A stretch of DNA of 64,000 nt from Alkalicoccus halolimnae (GCF_008014775.2 NZ_CP144914.1:1860001-1924000), one strand, 5' to 3'; shown: positions 27,366 to 36,427, numbered from the stretch's first letter. The notes: generated by a model not told the origin, from the letters alone. Numbers and translations are program-made.

Positions 27366-28184
27366 ATGCGTCTTATTTCAATTTGCCCCAGTAATACTGA
27401 ACTATTGGCTTATGCAGGGCTTATGAACAGTGTAGTAGCAGTGGATGATTTTTCTGACTGGCCGGAGCAGGTAAAGGAACTTCCAAGGCTCGGCCCGGAT
27501 TTATCGATTGATATAGATAAACTGGCAGATTTAAAACCTGATTTAGTCTATGCTTCTTTATCTGTACCTGGAATGGAAAAAAATATTGAACAATTATCCG
27601 AGCGCGGAATTCCTTATACTATTGTTGATAATCCTGTCTCTATGTCAGAAATAGGAACAATTCTCGAAAAAATTTCGAGAGATGCAGGTTATCCTGAAAG
27701 AGGAATTATGTTGAAAGAAAAATATTCTAGTTTCATTGAAAAATACCGCTCTCTTTCTGAAACTATTACTGAGAAGACGAATGTTTACTGGGAATGGTGG
27801 CCGAAGCCGGTATTTACCCCAGGGGAGAACAACTGGCTGACAGAGATGTCTGCTCTCGCAGGGGCAGTCAATATATTTGCCGATAAAAAAGAAGCCAGTG
27901 TGCAGACAGACTGGGAAGATGTACGCTTAAGAAACCCGGATACACTGCTTATTGCATGGGTCGGCGTTCAAAAGCAAAAAGTAAAACCTGCTGTCATTCT
28001 GAAACGGCCTGGATGGAAAGAATTAGAGGCTGTTCAATCTGATAGACTTTTCATTTTGGATGAACCTTTTTACTGCCGTCCGTCCCCACGGCTGATGATC
28101 GGTTTGGCAGAATTGTCCTACCTGCTCTATCCGGATATTTTTCCGGAACCGGACGGCAGGGAAGACAGGATTCTTTTCAATTAA
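27366..28184 (+). CDS. BtuF/FepB-type periplasmic-binding-fold protein without signal peptide
   Basis: 272 residues. RLISICPSNTELLAYAG at the N terminus, LGPDLSIDIDKLADLKPDLV and the late PSPRLMIGLAELSYLLYP match class III substrate-binding proteins of vitamin B12/siderophore importers. It starts directly with the first beta strand: there is no signal peptide or lipobox, and the ATG at 27366 with AGGAGGAA upstream leaves no room for one. No permease or ATPase gene is near. It is 13 bases after the exonuclease gene and last in that unit. A cytoplasmic cobalamin- or metal-binding role is inference. Confidence 0.7.
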   Translation: MRLISICPSNTELLAYAGLMNSVVAVDDFSDWPEQVKELPRLGPDLSIDIDKLADLKPDLVYASLSVPGMEKNIEQLSERGIPYTIVDNPVSMSEIGTILEKISRDAGYPERGIMLKEKYSSFIEKYRSLSETITEKTNVYWEWWPKPVFTPGENNWLTEMSALAGAVNIFADKKEASVQTDWEDVRLRNPDTLLIAWVGVQKQKVKPAVILKRPGWKELEAVQSDRLFILDEPFYCRPSPRLMIGLAELSYLLYPDIFPEPDGREDRILFN

Positions 28185-28271
28185 CAGGAGAATAAAAACT
28201 TCTTTATTCCAGATCCGGCAATACTTTTTACTATTCTAATCATTTAAAAGAAGTCCAATAATGGGTTTGTA

Positions 28272-28667
28272 CTAATCCAAGAAGCGTGCCTGCTCTTCCT
28301 TAGTCGGAAGGCGGCACGCTTCTTTTTTACCAAAAAAGCGGTAGCGGTTAACGGCAATATGCCGATAAGCGAAATCTCTTAACCCTGCAGGCACAATGAT
28401 GAGAGCCTTAAGAATTTTCACCGGACCTTTTAGCAGCCGGCAGATCTGCAATGCTGCTGCAGATCTCAGAAAAACTCTTCCATCTGCGCGTATCAAGATA
28501 ATACTGTCTTCTTCAGGAGCAACATTAAAAGCTGTTTTTAATTCCTGTCCTTTTTCACTCTGCAGAGAAGCGAATTGGAAAGCGGCTTGTGGATCTCTTT
28601 TAATAATAAACTGAACGCTCCAGTCGCATAAATTGCAGACTCCGTCAAATAATATAATATGTTTCAC
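28272..28667 (-). CDS. DCC-family thiol-disulfide oxidoreductase-like protein (DUF393)
   Basis: 131 residues. The N terminus has ILFDGVCNLCDWSVQFIIKRD with the CxxC pair (Cys11, Cys14) and the D-x-C-C-like pattern that names the family. The C-terminal part has YRHIAVNRYRFFGKKEAC, also typical. Family members are thioredoxin-like proteins of uncertain substrate. I chose GTG 28667 because AAAGGAGC lies just upstream; the frame extends further but without a site. Its 3' end carries the stem of a terminator serving the convergent operon. Confidence 0.8.
   Translation of the reverse strand: MKHIILFDGVCNLCDWSVQFIIKRDPQAAFQFASLQSEKGQELKTAFNVAPEEDSIILIRADGRVFLRSAAALQICRLLKGPVKILKALIIVPAGLRDFAYRHIAVNRYRFFGKKEACRLPTKEEQARFLD
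28279..28328 (+). terminator. Terminator of the 25512-28184 unit, lying inside the convergent gene
   Basis: AAGAAGCGTGCC (28279-28290) pairs with GGCACGCTTCTT (28313-28324), with an inner TTCC/GGAA, then T on the plus strand. The stem is part of the last codons of the minus-strand DCC gene. Confidence 0.8.
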
Positions 28668-28784
28668 AACAAGGCTCCTTTCTAAAAATGCGTTGAGCAT
28701 TCCTATGTTCTTATATACCTCAGATACTACCATCATAATCTTTAAAAAGACATTCAGGTAATTCCCTTTATTTATAGGCTTCTT

Positions 28785-28830
28785 TGATAATAAAGTAGAT
28801 AAGCGGTAATCGTGCGCCTTCGTTTTAGAT
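28785..28830 (+). repeat. Dispersed intergenic repeat, partial copy C
   Basis: AAGTAGATAAGCGGTAA followed by GCGCCTTCGTTTT matches the left edge of copy B with a few changes. The rest of the repeat is not recognisable. Confidence 0.4.
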
Positions 28831-29059
28831 TTATTGGAAAATACAGCTTCATACCACCAAGTTTGCGTAAGAGCAAAGACTTTAACACAGTTATTTATAA
28901 AAGAAAAATAGAGGTCAATAAGAAATTTATTAATAACTGATAATACAGAGAGCTCATTTTGTATTATTTTAAGACGTCGAGCGTGGTTTAATATAGTTTT
29001 AAGTGTGTTATAATACTAAATGAGGTTTTAGTATTATTATTATTTTGTAAGCGTTCGCT

Positions 29060-29175
29060 GTTATCATTATGGAAATCTTCACTGCACTTGACCTGTTGTG
29101 GAAGTGATCTCCGGGCAGGACCTCTGTGCCCTTATAGAAACGAAAGCGGTTTTTTATAGAAGCGTAAACTAATTA
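29060..29175 (-). repeat. Dispersed intergenic repeat, degenerate copy D
   Basis: On the minus strand CGCTTTCGTTTCTATAAGG parallels CGCTTTCGCTTCTATAGG of copy E at about 49350. The CCTCAGCT/ATCCC core is lost. Confidence 0.4.
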
Positions 29176-29220
29176 TTAAATGCAGCGTGCATAGTCATTA
29201 TTCAATAGGGGGAGTGAAAT

Positions 29221-29934
29221 TTGGATTTTAAAAAGAAATACGGATACAGTGTGTATTTAAGCGATAAAGAAAAAGGCAGTCTTCTTAATAGATTTGGTAC
29301 AGAAGAAACCAAAGCAAGGATTGTGAGACTCAATCAGATGAAGGAAAATGAAAAAAGAGCTTTACAGATGAAATCAGATTACCAGGCTATCGGAGCGATG
29401 GGGGAAAGAGGCAGCGGGCCCTTGAAAAATCCAGAAGATATAAAGAAAATGAAAAAAGTTCTGGCTGAATCTTCGGAACGTGATTACTTTATTTTTCTAA
29501 TAGGAATCAATACGGGGATGAAAACTAAAGAGCTGCTTAATCTTAAAGTGAAACATATCAGAGATAAGCGTTTTATTAAACTTACACCGGATGGTGCTGA
29601 ATATCCAATCAATAAAAACTTAAAAAGCCGCATATTTGAGTATACGGCTTCAATGACAGACGAAGAATTTTTATTTTCTTCCCGGAAAACCGGGCAGGCA
29701 CTTCAACGCGACAGAGTACATAAAATTTTAAAGAAAGCGGGGGAAGAAGCCGGAGTAACAATTACAGGAACTCATACGATGAGAAAAACATTCGGGTACC
29801 ATTTTTTCAAGCAGTATGAAGACGCAGCTTTTCTACAGAAGCTTTTTCACCATTCTTCGCAGAGTGTGACCCTCCGGTATATCGGAATAACGGATGAAAA
29901 ATTAAAAGACGCTATGGATGAATTCAGCCTCTAG
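29221..29934 (+). CDS. Tyrosine-type recombinase/integrase with an altered catalytic arginine
   Basis: 237 residues, starting at TTG 29221 with a GGGGG site upstream. The catalytic domain spans about 70-237. HTMRKTFGYHF gives the HxxR box (His185, Arg188), LFHHSSQSVTLRYIG gives the second His211 and the nucleophile Tyr220. In the first box, where relatives read TGLRxxELL, this protein reads TGMKTKELLNL, so Lys101 replaces the first catalytic Arg. There is no separate core-binding domain of usual size, only a charged 70-residue N terminus. No att repeats or phage genes flank it. Its end overlaps the convergent abrB-like gene by 11 bases. Confidence 0.8.
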   Translation: MDFKKKYGYSVYLSDKEKGSLLNRFGTEETKARIVRLNQMKENEKRALQMKSDYQAIGAMGERGSGPLKNPEDIKKMKKVLAESSERDYFIFLIGINTGMKTKELLNLKVKHIRDKRFIKLTPDGAEYPINKNLKSRIFEYTASMTDEEFLFSSRKTGQALQRDRVHKILKKAGEEAGVTITGTHTMRKTFGYHFFKQYEDAAFLQKLFHHSSQSVTLRYIGITDEKLKDAMDEFSL

Positions 29935-30961
29935 CAAGAAATTTTTTCAGAAAAATAGGAACGAAAATGATAATAATTAATATTCTGAGCAGCTGGAGGG
30001 AGGTCACTACAGCTGGATCTGCTCCAGTTATGGAAGCCGTCAGCACCATTTCAATTAATCCGCCGGGCGCTGTACTGAGAAGCGCGGTTACAAGGTCCAT
30101 ATCAGTTATGAAATAAAGGCCGGCTCCTAAAAGTGAGGCAATAATAATTATAACAGCTGCAGCTCCAGCAAATAAGCCGCTGTATTTTCCGGCTTTTTTA
30201 ATATCACTGTAAGATATACTTTTTCCAAGTGCTGTGCCTACAGCAAGCTGTGCTCCGTAGAAAAGCATTTCCGGAACCGCGGGCAGACTGACCGGACTAA
30301 GCATCATTCCCACAGTTAATAACAGTGGAATGATCATGATGCCTGCGGGAAGCAGTTTTCGCAGACGGTAGCCAAGCAATCCCGCTGCAAAAAAGAATGA
30401 AGTCTGATATGTCCAAAAAGATATTCCGTCTCCTGAAGGAAGCTGAATTTCCGGGGTGCCTGAACTGCTGAATATAAACACGATCATATACGGCACTACA
30501 AAAAGTACGATAAGAAGCCTGACAGTCTGAAATATCAGTACCTGTGAAGGAACAGCTCTAAGTTCCTCGCTTGCTATAACCATTTCAGTCAGGCCGCCGG
30601 GGATGGTGCCGAAAACGCTTGTGGCGGGTAAAAGCTTAGTAAACTTGGAAATTAACAGTCCGATAGCTATACTTGAGGCAATAAGTAATAATGCAGCGCC
30701 TATGTATGGAATAACATATGGGACCATTTTCTCTAAAACGTCACTGGTAAAATAAAGGCCGAAAGAAATACCGGGCGTAACAAGTCCAATTTCTTTGATA
30801 ACCGGATGCCATGGAAGCTTCTTATTGGAAGCATGCTGCCAGAGAAAGACAGCGGTTAATGGCCCAAGCATCCAGGCAAGCGGCAGGTTCAGCATAGTAA
30901 ATAAAAGTCCGCCGATCACAGCTGCGGCTGGTGTTTCTGTCTTGTCTAAAAATGAATTCAT
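29924..30961 (-). CDS. AbrB-family integral membrane protein (Gneg_AbrB duplication)
   Basis: 345 residues, nearly all hydrophobic, with about ten predicted membrane helices in two similar halves. The repeated signature is GTIPGGLTEMVIAS in the first half and STAPGGLIEMVLTAS in the second, typical of the family sometimes annotated as ammonia monooxygenase or AbrB-like transporter. Its function is not established; transport or regulation of a small molecule is assumed. ACAGGAG precedes the ATG at 30961. It lies downstream of ectB on the same strand but beyond a hairpin terminator, so co-transcription is likely only partial. Confidence 0.8.
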   Translation of the reverse strand: MNSFLDKTETPAAAVIGGLLFTMLNLPLAWMLGPLTAVFLWQHASNKKLPWHPVIKEIGLVTPGISFGLYFTSDVLEKMVPYVIPYIGAALLLIASSIAIGLLISKFTKLLPATSVFGTIPGGLTEMVIASEELRAVPSQVLIFQTVRLLIVLFVVPYMIVFIFSSSGTPEIQLPSGDGISFWTYQTSFFFAAGLLGYRLRKLLPAGIMIIPLLLTVGMMLSPVSLPAVPEMLFYGAQLAVGTALGKSISYSDIKKAGKYSGLFAGAAAVIIIIASLLGAGLYFITDMDLVTALLSTAPGGLIEMVLTASITGADPAVVTSLQLLRILIIIIFVPIFLKKFLARG

Positions 30962-30974
30962 AAAAACTCTCCTG

Positions 30975-31009
30975 TAAAATCCCCTGCGGGATAAACGTCC
31001 GCAGGGGAT
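30975..31009 (-). terminator. Terminator between ectB and the AbrB-family gene
   Basis: On the minus strand an 11-bp perfect stem (30979-30989 with 30999-31009; arm ATCCCCTGCGG), 9-base loop, then four T. Confidence 0.75.
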
Positions 31010-31031
31010 GGTAGCTGTTATTTTAACATAA

Positions 31032-32327
31032 TCAGCTTTTTATCGCTCCTTTATCGATTCCCATAGAAGTGAGGGCATCCTTAATGCTTAGTTCTATCGT
31101 TTCCAATCCGGAACGAAGGCCTTCTTTATCAATATTTATCGGTGGAAAAAGTTTAAATACCTCATCTTGTCCTCCTGCAGTTTCCATAATCATAAATCTT
31201 TTAAATGCATGCTCAGCAACTTTTTCACTGAACCCGTCAATATCTGAAGCAATGCCCTGCATGAGACCCCGTCCTTTGCGGTATCCTTTCATTTCGGGGT
31301 ATTTTTTGATCATATCATCTAGAAATTCTGTTACAATAGCGGCGTTTTCCTGGATGTTTTTTTCGAAAGCCGCATCTTTCCAGAAAGTTAATGCTTCCGC
31401 AGCTGTCACAAAGGCCATATTATTGCCTCGGAAAGTTCCGTTATGTTCTCCAGGGATCCAATCATCAAGTTCCGGTTTTATTAGTGTAATGGCCAGTGGA
31501 AGCCCATATCCTCCAATTGATTTAGACAAACAGATCACATCAGGCTCTATGCCTGCCGGTTCAAAAGAAAAAAAAGTGCCTGTTCTTCCAACGCCGGCCT
31601 GCACATCATCAACAATCATAACTATTTCCCATTTTTTACAAATTATTTCAAGTTCTTTCAGCCACGTCATACTTGCAGCGTTTATTCCTCCTTCCCCCTG
31701 CACGGTTTCCAATATCACGGCTGCGGGGACGGCTACTCCACTGCCGTTGTCTTCAAGGAAACGTTCAAAATAATGGAGTGTGTCTTCTTCATCTTCAACA
31801 AAGTTGTCATAAGGCATTGTCACCGAATGTCCTAGAGGGATGCCGGCCCCTTTTCGTTTCATAGAATTCCCTGTGACTGCAAGTGAGCCGACAGTCATGC
31901 CGTGAAAACCATTCGTGAAACTGACAACATCTGTGCGGCCAGTCATTTTCCTCGCGATTTTTAAAGCGCTTTCTACAGTATTTGTTCCCGTCGGACCAGG
32001 GAACATAATTTTGTAATCCATATTTCTAGGTTTTAATATGATTTCATTCAAATTATGAAGGAAGTCAACTTTAGCATCGGTTGCCATATCCAGTGAATGG
32101 GTGATCCCGTCCTTTAATATATAATCAACGAGCTTTTGTTTCATAGAAGGTTCATTGTGGCCGTAGTTTAAAGCGCCTGCTCCGGAAAAAAAATCTATAT
32201 ACTCATTTCCGTCTTCATCCCACATTTTATACCCGCGGGCTTTGGTGAAGACTGCCGGGAAACTGCGGACATAACTTCTCACGCTGGATTCAAGGTTTTC
32301 TATTAATTCAAGCTTTTTGTTAGTCAT
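31032..32327 (-). CDS. ectB: Diaminobutyrate--2-oxoglutarate aminotransferase (ectoine synthesis)
   Basis: 431 residues from ATG 32327, which has CAGGAGG nine bases upstream; the longer frame lacks a site. Class III aminotransferase features are [20 protein letters not shown], the Asp of [14 protein letters not shown], and the PLP Lys in [14 protein letters not shown]. The N-terminal [19 protein letters not shown] is characteristic of EctB. It converts aspartate semialdehyde to L-2,4-diaminobutyrate. ectA precedes it on the same strand, 96 bases away. The expected third gene, ectC (ectoine synthase), is absent: the next gene is an AbrB-family membrane protein behind a terminator. Confidence 0.93.
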   Translation of the reverse strand: MTNKKLELIENLESSVRSYVRSFPAVFTKARGYKMWDEDGNEYIDFFSGAGALNYGHNEPSMKQKLVDYILKDGITHSLDMATDAKVDFLHNLNEIILKPRNMDYKIMFPGPTGTNTVESALKIARKMTGRTDVVSFTNGFHGMTVGSLAVTGNSMKRKGAGIPLGHSVTMPYDNFVEDEEDTLHYFERFLEDNGSGVAVPAAVILETVQGEGGINAASMTWLKELEIICKKWEIVMIVDDVQAGVGRTGTFFSFEPAGIEPDVICLSKSIGGYGLPLAITLIKPELDDWIPGEHNGTFRGNNMAFVTAAEALTFWKDAAFEKNIQENAAIVTEFLDDMIKKYPEMKGYRKGRGLMQGIASDIDGFSEKVAEHAFKRFMIMETAGGQDEVFKLFPPINIDKEGLRSGLETIELSIKDALTSMGIDKGAIKS

Positions 32328-32423
32328 AAGCTGTTCCTCCTGAATATTTATAGTCCTGATCTTATTAGTTATATTTAACAAAAGTCCTTGAATGACACAA
32401 ATACAAACAGTTGAAGTTTGCAT

Positions 32424-32933
32424 TTACTTTCTGAATGGACCGATTCGATAAGTGAATTCAGCTTCTCCCTGCTGACCGGGGAAGACCTCAGCTGGAAAAG
32501 TTTCTTTTACAGTACATGATGTTTTTCGTTCTTTAGCCAGTTTTTTAAAAAGCGCCTGGGAAGCAGTATTGTCTTTCGTTATAGTTGCTTCCAGATAAAG
32601 AACATCTTTTGTACTTTCCCTGTTCATCAGTTCATCGAGCATTTTATACGCGAGCCCGCGTCCGCGTTGAGAGCTGTCTACACCTACCTGCCAGACAAAT
32701 ATCACTTCCCGATGCTCAGGCTGAATAAAAGCAGTAATAAAACCGACAACTTTTCCATCGACTTTAGCAGATACACATGTTTCAGAAAAATATTCCGCCA
32801 TCATTATATACTTATAAGCTGAATTGACATCAAGAGATGTTCTTTTAGCCAGTGCCCACATTTCCTGACCGTCTTCTTTTGCAGGCTGTTCCAGCGAAAA
32901 ATTTTCAAGGACAGGGACTGGATCGTCTGTCAT
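32424..32933 (-). CDS. ectA: L-2,4-diaminobutyrate N-acetyltransferase (ectoine synthesis)
   Basis: 169 residues of the GNAT fold. VWQVGVDSSQRGRGLAYKMLDELM is the acetyl-CoA loop, and TSLDVNSAYKYIMMAEYF near the N terminus and LEATITKDNTASQALFKKLA are characteristic of EctA. It acetylates diaminobutyrate at the gamma amino group. I chose ATG 32933 because AAGGAG lies seven bases before it; another ATG at 32939 is too close. It is the first gene of the pair, preceded by a candidate sigma-B promoter. Confidence 0.92.
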   Translation of the reverse strand: MTDDPVPVLENFSLEQPAKEDGQEMWALAKRTSLDVNSAYKYIMMAEYFSETCVSAKVDGKVVGFITAFIQPEHREVIFVWQVGVDSSQRGRGLAYKMLDELMNRESTKDVLYLEATITKDNTASQALFKKLAKERKTSCTVKETFPAEVFPGQQGEAEFTYRIGPFRK

Positions 32934-32993
32934 TGTCATTCTCCTTCCATATTGAAATATGTTCACTTTGAAGAAGAGGTCTTCGACTTATAA

Positions 32994-33018
32994 ATACCCT
33001 TCCTACAAATAAAATAAC
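32994..33018 (-). promoter_or_regulatory. Candidate sigma-B promoter of ectAB
   Basis: On the minus strand GTTATT (33018-33013), 13-base spacer, GGGTAT (32999-32994). The -10 is a perfect match to the sigma-B consensus GTTTAA-N12-14-GGGTAT; the -35 matches only three of six. Confidence 0.4.
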
Positions 33019-33201
33019 CTGAAATTTCTGAATATTAAACATTTTTTGACCTTCTGACTAATTATATGCTTTTCATAAAAGTGCAAGGTTCGCAGGCGGG
33101 AGATTAAAACTTGTGACTGGTCTGATTATTATTTCTGTCAATTTATATTCGTGTAAGAAAACAGCCGGGTTTGATCGCCGGGAGGGGGGGAGTTATATTA
33201 T

Positions 33202-33231
33202 AAAAATCCCCGGGAATATTATTCCCGGGGA
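33202..33231 (-). terminator. Terminator of typA
   Basis: An 11-bp perfect stem (33207-33217 with 33221-33231; arm TCCCCGGGAAT), 3-base loop, T5 on the minus strand. Confidence 0.9.
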
Positions 33232-33236
33232 AAAGT

Positions 33237-35075
33237 TTATTCTTGTGAAGCGAGCTTGCTGCGTTTTTCGTCACGTTCGCGGCTGCTCTTATCGAGAATT
33301 TTTTTGCGGAGGCGGATTGACTGCGGAGTTACTTCACAGTACTCATCGTTATCCAGATATTCAAGCGCTTCTTCCAGCGTTAACAGCCGAGGGCGCTTCA
33401 TAGTAACTGTTTGATCTTTTGTAGCGGAGCGGATATTTGTCTGAGCTTTAAGTTTTGTGATGTTAATAGACAAATCATTATCCCTGTTGTGCTCGCCTAC
33501 AATCATTCCTTCATAGATATCTGTACCAGGCTCAACAAATAGAGTGCCGCGGTCTTCAAGCTGAATCATACCGTAGCTTGTTGTTTTGCCGGTTTCCATG
33601 GAAACAAGAACCCCTTGTCGACGTCCGCCGACATGTCCCTGAGCTCTAGGACGATAACTGTCAAACGTATGATTAATGATACCGTAGCCTTTTGTCTGCG
33701 ACATAAATTCTGTCGTGTATCCGATCAGACCTCTTGAAGGAACAAGGAATTCCAGTCGGACCTGGCCATCCCCTTTATTAATCATATTCAGCATTTCGCC
33801 TTTACGATCTCCAAGAGATTCCATTACCGATCCGGTGTATTCTTCCGGTACGTCAACCTGCACACTTTCAAACGGTTCGCACTTGACGCCGTCCACTTCT
33901 TTAATGATAACTTCCGGCTTGGAAACCTGGAGTTCAAATCCTTCACGACGCAGGTTTTCGATCAGTATAGAAAGGTGAAGCTCTCCTCGTCCTGAAACGG
34001 TCCAGGCATCCGGGGAAGAGGTTGGTTCCACGCGCAGACTGACGTCTGTTTCCACCTGGGTCATCAAACGGGCTTCAATTTTCCGGCTTGTTACATGCTG
34101 GCCTTCACGACCTGCAAAGGGACTGTTGTTAACGAGAAATTTCATCTGAAGTGTAGGCTCATCGATCCGCACAAGTTCCATTTGTTCCGGGTGTTCCGGA
34201 GGACAGATCGTATCGCCAACCATAATATCTTCTACTCCGGAAAGCGCAATAAGATCTCCCGGCTTGGCTTCGGAGATTTCTTCTTTTTTCAAACCGAAGA
34301 AACCAAACATTTTAGTGATCCGGAAAGTTTTTTCCGTACCGTCCCGTTTAATCAGTGTAGCCTGATCTCCTTTTTTAATTGTGCCGCGGAACACTCTGCC
34401 GACACCGATACGGCCGAGATAATCATTATAATCGAGCATTGTTACCTGAAATTGAAACGGCTCTTCCGCATTGTCAACCGGGGCTGGAACATTATCGATA
34501 ACAGTTTTGAAGACAACGGACATATCATCATTTTGGTCGTCGTCTTTTAAGCTTGCTGTTCCGTTAATGGCGGATGCATAAACGACGGGGAAGTCTAGCT
34601 GATCCTCATCAGCATCCAGTTCAATAAATAAGTCCAGAACCTCATCAATAACTTCTGCAGGACGCGCCATCGGGCGGTCAATTTTGTTCAGAACTACAAC
34701 CGGAGTTAATTTCTGCTCAAGCGCTTTTTTTAGTACAAAGCGTGTCTGCGGCATACATCCTTCAAAAGCATCAACGACGAGAAGTACTCCGTCCACCATC
34801 TTAAGGATTCGTTCTACTTCTCCTCCAAAATCGGCGTGGCCCGGTGTATCCAGGATGTTAATTCTTTTATCTTCGTATTTCACTGCTGTATTTTTAGCAA
34901 GGATGGTAATACCGCGTTCTTTTTCGATATCATTGTTATCCATTGCGCGCTCAGCTACTTGTTCATGTTCACTGAATGTTCCTGATTGTTTTAGCAGCTC
35001 ATCAACCAGTGTAGTTTTTCCGTGGTCAACGTGGGCGATAATGGCAATATTTCTTAAATCGTTACGTACGTTCAT
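33237..35075 (-). CDS. typA: Ribosome-associated translational GTPase TypA/BipA
   Basis: 612 residues, full length. The GTPase domain has IAHVDHGKTTL (14-23 region, P-loop), DTPGHADFGGEVERIL (G3) and NKIDRPMARP (G4). EF-G-like domains follow, with GRGELHLSILIENLRREGFEL (domain III) and RGLIGYTTEFMSQTKGYGI in the C-terminal part. TypA binds the ribosome and supports 50S assembly and growth under cold or stress. The start has GGAG eleven bases upstream. It is monocistronic, ending five bases before its terminator stem. Confidence 0.95.
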   Translation of the reverse strand: MNVRNDLRNIAIIAHVDHGKTTLVDELLKQSGTFSEHEQVAERAMDNNDIEKERGITILAKNTAVKYEDKRINILDTPGHADFGGEVERILKMVDGVLLVVDAFEGCMPQTRFVLKKALEQKLTPVVVLNKIDRPMARPAEVIDEVLDLFIELDADEDQLDFPVVYASAINGTASLKDDDQNDDMSVVFKTVIDNVPAPVDNAEEPFQFQVTMLDYNDYLGRIGVGRVFRGTIKKGDQATLIKRDGTEKTFRITKMFGFFGLKKEEISEAKPGDLIALSGVEDIMVGDTICPPEHPEQMELVRIDEPTLQMKFLVNNSPFAGREGQHVTSRKIEARLMTQVETDVSLRVEPTSSPDAWTVSGRGELHLSILIENLRREGFELQVSKPEVIIKEVDGVKCEPFESVQVDVPEEYTGSVMESLGDRKGEMLNMINKGDGQVRLEFLVPSRGLIGYTTEFMSQTKGYGIINHTFDSYRPRAQGHVGGRRQGVLVSMETGKTTSYGMIQLEDRGTLFVEPGTDIYEGMIVGEHNRDNDLSINITKLKAQTNIRSATKDQTVTMKRPRLLTLEEALEYLDNDEYCEVTPQSIRLRKKILDKSSRERDEKRSKLASQE

Positions 35076-35149
35076 TCCTTAAAACGCTCCTGTCTTCTGT
35101 GGGATTACATCTTACCAACTATATCATATATTTAAATAAAAAGCACGTT

Positions 35150-36427
35150 TTACTCCTGATTCTCAGCGGAAAGAGGGAGCTGACCCTTTGTCTGGCCCTG
35201 GCCGGAGACAAGATACTTTGTCGTCATTAAAGCACTCAGTCCCATTGCACCTCTCGCGTGGAGTTTTTGTGTACTGATTCCAACTTCTGCGCCAAAACCG
35301 AACTCAAATCCATCAGTAAATCGAGTAGAGGCATTATGATAAAGGGTGCTTGCATCCACCTCATTAAAGAATAATTCGACAACGGAAGCATCTTCGGAAA
35401 TGACCGACTCTGAGTGTTTTGTACTGTAGTGTTGTATGTGCTCGACCGCTTCTTCTGGATTTTCTGTAATTTTCACAGCTGCTTCCAAAGATAAATATTC
35501 TTTTTCCCAATCGCTTTCAGAGGCGGGGTGGATTCTGCTGTCGAGCATGACAGATTTTTTATCCCCGTAGAGCTTCACGTTATAAGAGTGGAGGTCATTC
35601 ACCAGATCAGTCAGATGCTCAGCTGCCCACGTTTTATCAATTACGAGTGTTTCACATGAATTGCACACCGATGGACGCTGGACTTTCGCATCAACTGCTA
35701 TCTTTCTTGCCAGTTTACTGTCCGCACTTCTATCGATATAAATATGACAGTTTCCTGCACCGGTTTCGATGACCGGAACTTCAGATTCTTTTACAACGGT
35801 ATCTATCAGGGATTTGCCGCCGCGGGGAATTATGACATCGATCAGGCCTCTGGCGGTAAACATTTCTTTTGTCAGACTTCGATCGGTATTTTCGATGAGC
35901 TGAATCGATTTTGCAGGATAGTCTGCTTGCGATAGAGCTTTTTGCATAATAGCAGTTATTGCTTTATTAGAATAAATTGTGGAGGAACTGCCCCGTAAAA
36001 TGACGGCATTGCCTGTTTTAACAGCGAGAGCACTGATGTCGACAGTTACGTTTGGGCGGGCTTCATAAATGACACCGATAACGCCGATTGGTACCTGCAC
36101 CTGTTTAATGTGCAGACGATTCGGTCTCGTATCTTCCCATATCGTTTTCCCAAGATCATCTGGCAGGTCTGCAATGGCCCTGACTGCGTCCGTAATTGCA
36201 GAAAGTCTTTCTTCATTCAAAGTAAGCCGGTCGATGAGGGAGGACTCGACATTGTTTTCCTTTGCGAGGGCGACGTCTTTTTGATTCTCTTCTAAAATGT
36301 ACGTTATTTGATCATCGAGCATGTCTGCGATTTGAAGAAGGGCCTGCTTTCTGTTTTCTTTAGATAATACCGGCAGCCGATGAGATAACTGTCTGGCTTC
36401 TTTTGCTTTTTTTCTTACTTCATTCAT
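35150..36427 (-). CDS. proA: Glutamate-5-semialdehyde dehydrogenase (gamma-glutamyl phosphate reductase)
   Basis: 425 residues of the aldehyde dehydrogenase fold. GVIGVIYEARPNVTVD lies near residue 115, IPRGGKSLID near 205 and the active-site segment RPSVCNSCETLVID has the catalytic Cys near 257. It reduces gamma-glutamyl phosphate to the semialdehyde in proline synthesis. The ATG overlaps the proB stop as ATGA, so the two are translationally coupled. It is the second gene of proBA. No proC (pyrroline-5-carboxylate reductase) lies nearby. Confidence 0.95.
   Translation of the reverse strand: MNEVRKKAKEARQLSHRLPVLSKENRKQALLQIADMLDDQITYILEENQKDVALAKENNVESSLIDRLTLNEERLSAITDAVRAIADLPDDLGKTIWEDTRPNRLHIKQVQVPIGVIGVIYEARPNVTVDISALAVKTGNAVILRGSSSTIYSNKAITAIMQKALSQADYPAKSIQLIENTDRSLTKEMFTARGLIDVIIPRGGKSLIDTVVKESEVPVIETGAGNCHIYIDRSADSKLARKIAVDAKVQRPSVCNSCETLVIDKTWAAEHLTDLVNDLHSYNVKLYGDKKSVMLDSRIHPASESDWEKEYLSLEAAVKITENPEEAVEHIQHYSTKHSESVISEDASVVELFFNEVDASTLYHNASTRFTDGFEFGFGAEVGISTQKLHARGAMGLSALMTTKYLVSGQGQTKGQLPLSAENQE

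Larger units (their letters stand above)
28668..29220. other. Gene-free stretch before the integrase
   Basis: AT-rich. It holds two partial copies of the dispersed repeat (about 28785-28830 and 29060-29175) and a 10-bp perfect inverted repeat TAATACTAAA / TTTAGTATTA (29011-29020 and 29027-29036) that overlaps a possible -10 TATAAT at 29009-29014. No open frame was credible. Confidence 0.55.

Noticed and set aside
33113..33403. 96-codon open frame upstream of and into the end of typA
   Set aside because: It runs through the typA terminator stem and antisense into typA; the composition is explained by typA.
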